Shown one piece after another: positions 60,171 to 64,000 of a DNA stretch of 64,000 nt. The DNA is from Paludibacter sp. Lineage in GTDB: Bacteria > Bacteroidota > Bacteroidia > Bacteroidales > Paludibacteraceae. The position numbers and the translations under genes are program-made. A model generated the notes under the pieces. It did no database searches. It worked only from the letters and a program-made list of their open reading frames with translations, and had not been told where the DNA came from. The stretch is from assembly GCA_028710415.1 (NCBI GenBank), contig JAQTUE010000025.1, forward strand, positions 35,851 to 99,850. The letters are read 5' to 3'. Position 1 is the stretch's first letter; each line of letters begins with the position of its first letter.

Positions 60171-61322
60171 ATGGTTTTACGTTTGAAAATAACATTCAGT
60201 TTCTTATTGTGCTTTTGCATTCTTATGGCACAGGAAGATTCGACAAAGATAACTTTCAATGGTCAGGTTACAGGCTGGGGAATCGGACAATTTGAAAATC
60301 CATTCGGAATACAACTTGGCGGACGCTTTGTACCAACATTATTAGGCAATTTCAATCTGACCCCCAAGACTAAGATAGATTTTGAAACATCATTGAATAT
60401 CAATGGCTCTGCCAATTTTACCGGATTGCGATACGATAGTGTCATGGGACAATTCAAACCTTACCGGGTTTGGGTGCGTTATTCGACTGATAAATGGGAA
60501 GTGAGGCTTGGATTGCAAAAAATCAATTTTGGCTCTGCCAAGTTATTCAGGCCACTGATGTGGTTTGATGGTATGGATGTCCGCGATCCATTGCAATTGA
60601 CCGATGGTGTGTATGGTGCTTTAGGCAGGTATTATTTTAGCAATAATGCCAATATTTGGTTGTGGACCTTGATTGGGAATAAAAACCCGAAAGGATATGA
60701 AGCTATTGGCACTGCCCAATGGCAACCTGAAATTGGAGGCCGGGTTCAGCTTCCTGCAGGACCGGGTGAAATGGCACTCAGTACAAACTTCAGAAAAGTG
60801 GACGTTCATAATCTAATTCTTTCAGCACCAACAAATACATTGTTGAATGAAAAAAGGATTGGGCTGGATGGTAAGTGGGACCTTGGAATCGGGTTATGGT
60901 TTGAATCAAGCATAACCGTTTTGGATCAAAACACCTATAACCTTCCACGTGTGCAGGATTCCTGGAACCTGGGTGCTGATTATACTTTCGGAATCGGAAG
61001 TGGATTAGGAATGACACTTGAATATTTCAGGGTTCATGCGGGTGATAAGTTTCTGGTAAAAGGTACTTCGGTAAATGTAATTGGAAGTATGTTTACTTAC
61101 CCTGTATCGATTCTGGATAATGTATCTGCCATGTTCTTTTATATACCGGGTCCGAATCTAATGTTGAATTACATTAACTGGAGCAGAACCTACGATAACT
61201 GGACCCTGTATGCTATTGGCTACTGGAATCCAACCAGTTTCCAGTTGCTTTCTTCACAATCGCAGGGAAAAAACCTGTTTGCAGGCAAAGGAATTCAGCT
61301 GATGGTGAATTATAATTTCTAA
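60171..61322 (+). CDS. Outer membrane porin-like beta-barrel protein
   Basis: Signal peptide ...LCFCILMAQ; alternating strand pattern; GIQLMVNYNF C-terminus; between the TetR and ABC genes. Confidence 0.75.
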   Translation: MVLRLKITFSFLLCFCILMAQEDSTKITFNGQVTGWGIGQFENPFGIQLGGRFVPTLLGNFNLTPKTKIDFETSLNINGSANFTGLRYDSVMGQFKPYRVWVRYSTDKWEVRLGLQKINFGSAKLFRPLMWFDGMDVRDPLQLTDGVYGALGRYYFSNNANIWLWTLIGNKNPKGYEAIGTAQWQPEIGGRVQLPAGPGEMALSTNFRKVDVHNLILSAPTNTLLNEKRIGLDGKWDLGIGLWFESSITVLDQNTYNLPRVQDSWNLGADYTFGIGSGLGMTLEYFRVHAGDKFLVKGTSVNVIGSMFTYPVSILDNVSAMFFYIPGPNLMLNYINWSRTYDNWTLYAIGYWNPTSFQLLSSQSQGKNLFAGKGIQLMVNYNF

Positions 61323-61372
61323 TAATACGAATTACACGAATTAAAACGAATTATACGAATAATATAACTATC
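61323..61372. repeat. ACGAATTA 8/9-mer array
   Basis: tacgaatta cacgaatta aaacgaatta tacgaataa. Confidence 0.78.
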
Positions 61373-61384
61373 TAAATAAAATAA

Positions 61385-62086
61385 ATGAAGACAATCGTTG
61401 AAGTAAAAAAACTGGTAAAGAAGTTTCCGATTGGAAATGGATTTTTCACAGCCCTGAAAGGTGTGGATCTTGAGTTTTCAGAAGGAGAATTTGCAGGATT
61501 GGTAGGCCCGAGCGGTTCAGGTAAAACCACATTGTTGAATATCATAGGTTCGCTGGATATTCCTTCGGAAGGAGAAGTAATCGTACTGGGTAAATCAGTA
61601 GGTAAACTTTCGCCTAAGGAAGCAGCCAAACTCAGAAAAGAGAAATTAGGTTTTATATTTCAGAATTACAACCTGTTGCCGGTATATACGGTATTCGAAA
61701 ATGTAGAATTTCCTTTATTATTGCTGGATATGAGTGCTGAGGAACGAAAGAACCGGGTAATGGAAACACTCGAATGGGTAGGATTGACAGAAAAAGTAAA
61801 ATCACGACCTTCCCAATTATCGGGAGGAGAGTGTCAGCGAGTAGCCATTGCCCGAGCTATGGTTAAACGTCCCATGTTGGTACTGGCCGACGAACCAACT
61901 GCCAACCTGGATGCAGCAAATTCACACAACATTCTGCAAACTATGGAGAAACTGAATAAGGAGCTGAATACAACTTTCATTTTTGCTACACATGACGAAA
62001 AAGTGATTGGATACCTGCACAGGATCATACGTTTGGCTGATGGGAAGATTATTGAAGATAAAAAGATAACAACCACTAACCCCTAA
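61385..62086 (+). CDS. ABC transporter ATP-binding protein (LolD/MacB-type)
   Basis: GLVGPSGSGKTTLLNIIGSLD, QLSGGECQRVAIARAMVKRPMLVLADEPTANLD. Confidence 0.96.
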   Translation: MKTIVEVKKLVKKFPIGNGFFTALKGVDLEFSEGEFAGLVGPSGSGKTTLLNIIGSLDIPSEGEVIVLGKSVGKLSPKEAAKLRKEKLGFIFQNYNLLPVYTVFENVEFPLLLLDMSAEERKNRVMETLEWVGLTEKVKSRPSQLSGGECQRVAIARAMVKRPMLVLADEPTANLDAANSHNILQTMEKLNKELNTTFIFATHDEKVIGYLHRIIRLADGKIIEDKKITTTNP

Positions 62087-62181
62087 AGGGGAATTGGGTT
62101 ACTATTGTTTAGAATCTTTTTTATAAAAAACAGAAACTACTTTGATTTCTACTAAGAATTTGAGGTTTAAATTCAAAAATT

Positions 62182-63354
62182 ATGCTACATCTTATAAAAA
62201 TGGCTTTTCGAAGCTTGATTGGCAACGGACTGAAGACATGGCTCAATGTATTTGTGCTCTCTTTTACGTTCGTGTTGATAATTTTTATGCAGGGATTACT
62301 CGAAGGCTGGAACAGGCAAGCTGTGAATGATACAGTGAAGTGGGAAATTGCCGGTGGTGAATACTGGAGCCAGAAGTATGATCCTTATGATCCGTTTTCA
62401 ATAGACTCCAGTGCTGCTGCATTGCCTGCCACCCTTCAAAAAGAGTATGATGCACACCAGATTGAACCTGTTTTACTGGCATTGGGGACTATTTATCCCG
62501 AAGGTCGTATGCAAAGTGTACTGCTTAAAGGGATCCGTCCTGACCAGCATTTAATTGCAATTCCTACTAATTTATTAAAATCAAAGGGAAATGATATCCC
62601 CGTCATCATCGGTGTTCACATGGCTAAGCAAGCCAACTTAAAAGTAAACGATCTGGTAACACTTCGCTGGCGTGATGTAAATGGTACTTTTGAAGCCATT
62701 GATATCCGCGTGGCGGGAATTTTTAAAACCCCTGTCCCGACAGTAGATGTTGGCCAGATATGGTTACCATTGGATCAATTGCAAAAAATGACCTTGCGTC
62801 CTGATCTTTCTACCATTCTGATTGCTTCAACGGATATTCCTGTACAAAATATAAAAGAATGGCCATTCAAGGATAAGAACGAATTGACCAAGCAAACAGT
62901 AGCCATGTTAAAAGCCAAATCGAATGGTTACAATGTGCTTTATACCATTTTCTTTTTGTTGGCATTGATTGCTATTTTCGATACTCAAACACTGTCCATT
63001 TTCCGTAGGCAAAGGGAAATAGGTACATTGGTAGCTCTTGGCATGACGCGGCGACAGGTGATGGGACTTTTCACCCTGGAAGGAACCATGAATGCTGTTT
63101 TGGCTATTTTGGTGGGTACCTTGTGGGGCTTGCCTTTGTTTATCAGTTTCTCAACATATGGAATTCATATTCCTATGGATGTGAGCAGTTTCGGTATTCC
63201 TATGGCCGATCGCATGTATCCTGTATTTACGCCAAAACTGATAATTGGTACCATGTCATTAATTATTTTTATAACTGCAGTGGTAAGTTATTTGCCGGCT
63301 CGTAAAATTGCACGCATGAATCCAACTGATGCCATTCGTGGGAAAGCTCTTTAA
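62182..63354 (+). CDS. ABC transporter permease (FtsX/MacB_PCD domain)
   Basis: TQTLSIFRRQREIGTLVALGMTRRQVMGLFTLEGTMNAVLAILVG...VSYLPARKIARMNPTDAIRGKAL. Confidence 0.93.
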   Translation: MLHLIKMAFRSLIGNGLKTWLNVFVLSFTFVLIIFMQGLLEGWNRQAVNDTVKWEIAGGEYWSQKYDPYDPFSIDSSAAALPATLQKEYDAHQIEPVLLALGTIYPEGRMQSVLLKGIRPDQHLIAIPTNLLKSKGNDIPVIIGVHMAKQANLKVNDLVTLRWRDVNGTFEAIDIRVAGIFKTPVPTVDVGQIWLPLDQLQKMTLRPDLSTILIASTDIPVQNIKEWPFKDKNELTKQTVAMLKAKSNGYNVLYTIFFLLALIAIFDTQTLSIFRRQREIGTLVALGMTRRQVMGLFTLEGTMNAVLAILVGTLWGLPLFISFSTYGIHIPMDVSSFGIPMADRMYPVFTPKLIIGTMSLIIFITAVVSYLPARKIARMNPTDAIRGKAL

Positions 63355-63540
63355 TTAGTTGATTTAGTTAATTGGTTAATTGGTTAATTGGTTGATTAGT
63401 TAATTAGTTAATTGGTTGATTAAGTTGATTGAGTTAATTAGTTAATTGGTTGATTGAGTTGATTAAGTTAATTGGTTGATTGAGTTGATTAAGTTGATTG
63501 AGTTGATTAAGTTAATTGGTTGATTGAGTTAATCAGATTG
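63355..63540. repeat. TTAATTGG/TTGATTAAG word array, single orientation
   Basis: ttaattggttaattggttaattggttgattagttaattag...gttgattaagttgattgagttgatt. Confidence 0.92.
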
Positions 63541-63611
63541 AATGACTTTGTCAGGAGATTCGTTGAATAGTAAATTGTAAATGAATAAATAGTAAATGAA
63601 TACATGATATT

Positions 63612-64000
63612 ATGATAAAATTCTTATTTAAAGGTTTGTTGCGGGACAAAACACGCAGCCTTTTACCAATAATAGTAGTTGCTTTAGGAGTCATGATGAC
63701 AGTCCTGTTACAATCCTTGTTGGGTGGATTTATGGGAGAAAGCATTGAATCTACTGCAAATTTCACAACAGGCCATGTGAAAGTGATGACCCGTGCTTAT
63801 AGTGAAAACAGTTCCCAGGTGCCCAATGATCTGGCATTGGTTGGGGTTGACACGTTGAAGCAGAATCTGCAAAAACAGTTTCCGGACATTACCTGGGCCG
63901 AACGAATCAAATTTGGAGGTTTGCTTGATGCACCCGATAGCTTAGGTCGTACCCGTTCACAGGGAAATGTATCGGGCATGGGAATCAGTTTGCTGAAAAC
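63612..64000 (+). CDS. ABC transporter permease, cut by the window edge
   Basis: MIKFLFKGLLRDKTRSLLPIIVVALGVMMTVLLQSLLGGFMGESIESTANFTTGHVKVMTRAY; partial ORF absent from the track. Confidence 0.88.
   Translation, partial: MIKFLFKGLLRDKTRSLLPIIVVALGVMMTVLLQSLLGGFMGESIESTANFTTGHVKVMTRAYSENSSQVPNDLALVGVDTLKQNLQKQFPDITWAERIKFGGLLDAPDSLGRTRSQGNVSGMGISLLK

Overview
This 64 kb window is a chromosomal segment from a Bacteroidota member. Support comes from TTTG-N19-TAnnTTTG promoters, the Rnf operon order, and NigD, FISUMP and DUF2723 families. Most of it is housekeeping: metK (partial), uxuA and an SDR oxidoreductase, ffh, folD, rsmE, yaaA, PPi-dependent phosphofructokinase, a DEAD-box helicase, a GlcD/GlcF-type FAD/Fe-S oxidase, mtgA-lipB, an AsmA-like protein, ptb, DUF2723 with a polysaccharide deacetylase, rseC-like plus rnfBCDGEA, ade, gap, an mnmA-like gene, hlyIII, recX, and a TetR/OMP/ABC/FtsX-type cluster cut by the right edge. 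I saw no CRISPR array, transposase, integrase or prophage. The most unusual signal is intergenic. Many gene-gene gaps are filled by degenerate tandem 'words', mostly of 7, 9 or 11 bp. They are often arranged as two inverted arms that begin at or inside a stop codon and run to the opposing stop or the next start codon. The same words recur at several unlinked loci. Other leads are a full-length tRNA-Gly relic with a D-loop insertion, 1.9 kb from an intact tRNA-Gly with one FISUMP gene between them; a hipA remnant behind an intact hipB-like gene; a remnant of an Asn/Asp-Thr-repeat HTH protein; a SAM-II-like leader on metK; a 20-bp operator shared by a TetR gene and a nitroreductase; and an mnmA-like gene whose conserved N-terminal codons run into repeat DNA with no standard start codon. 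All calls are from reading the sequence and the supplied ORFs; no searches were run.
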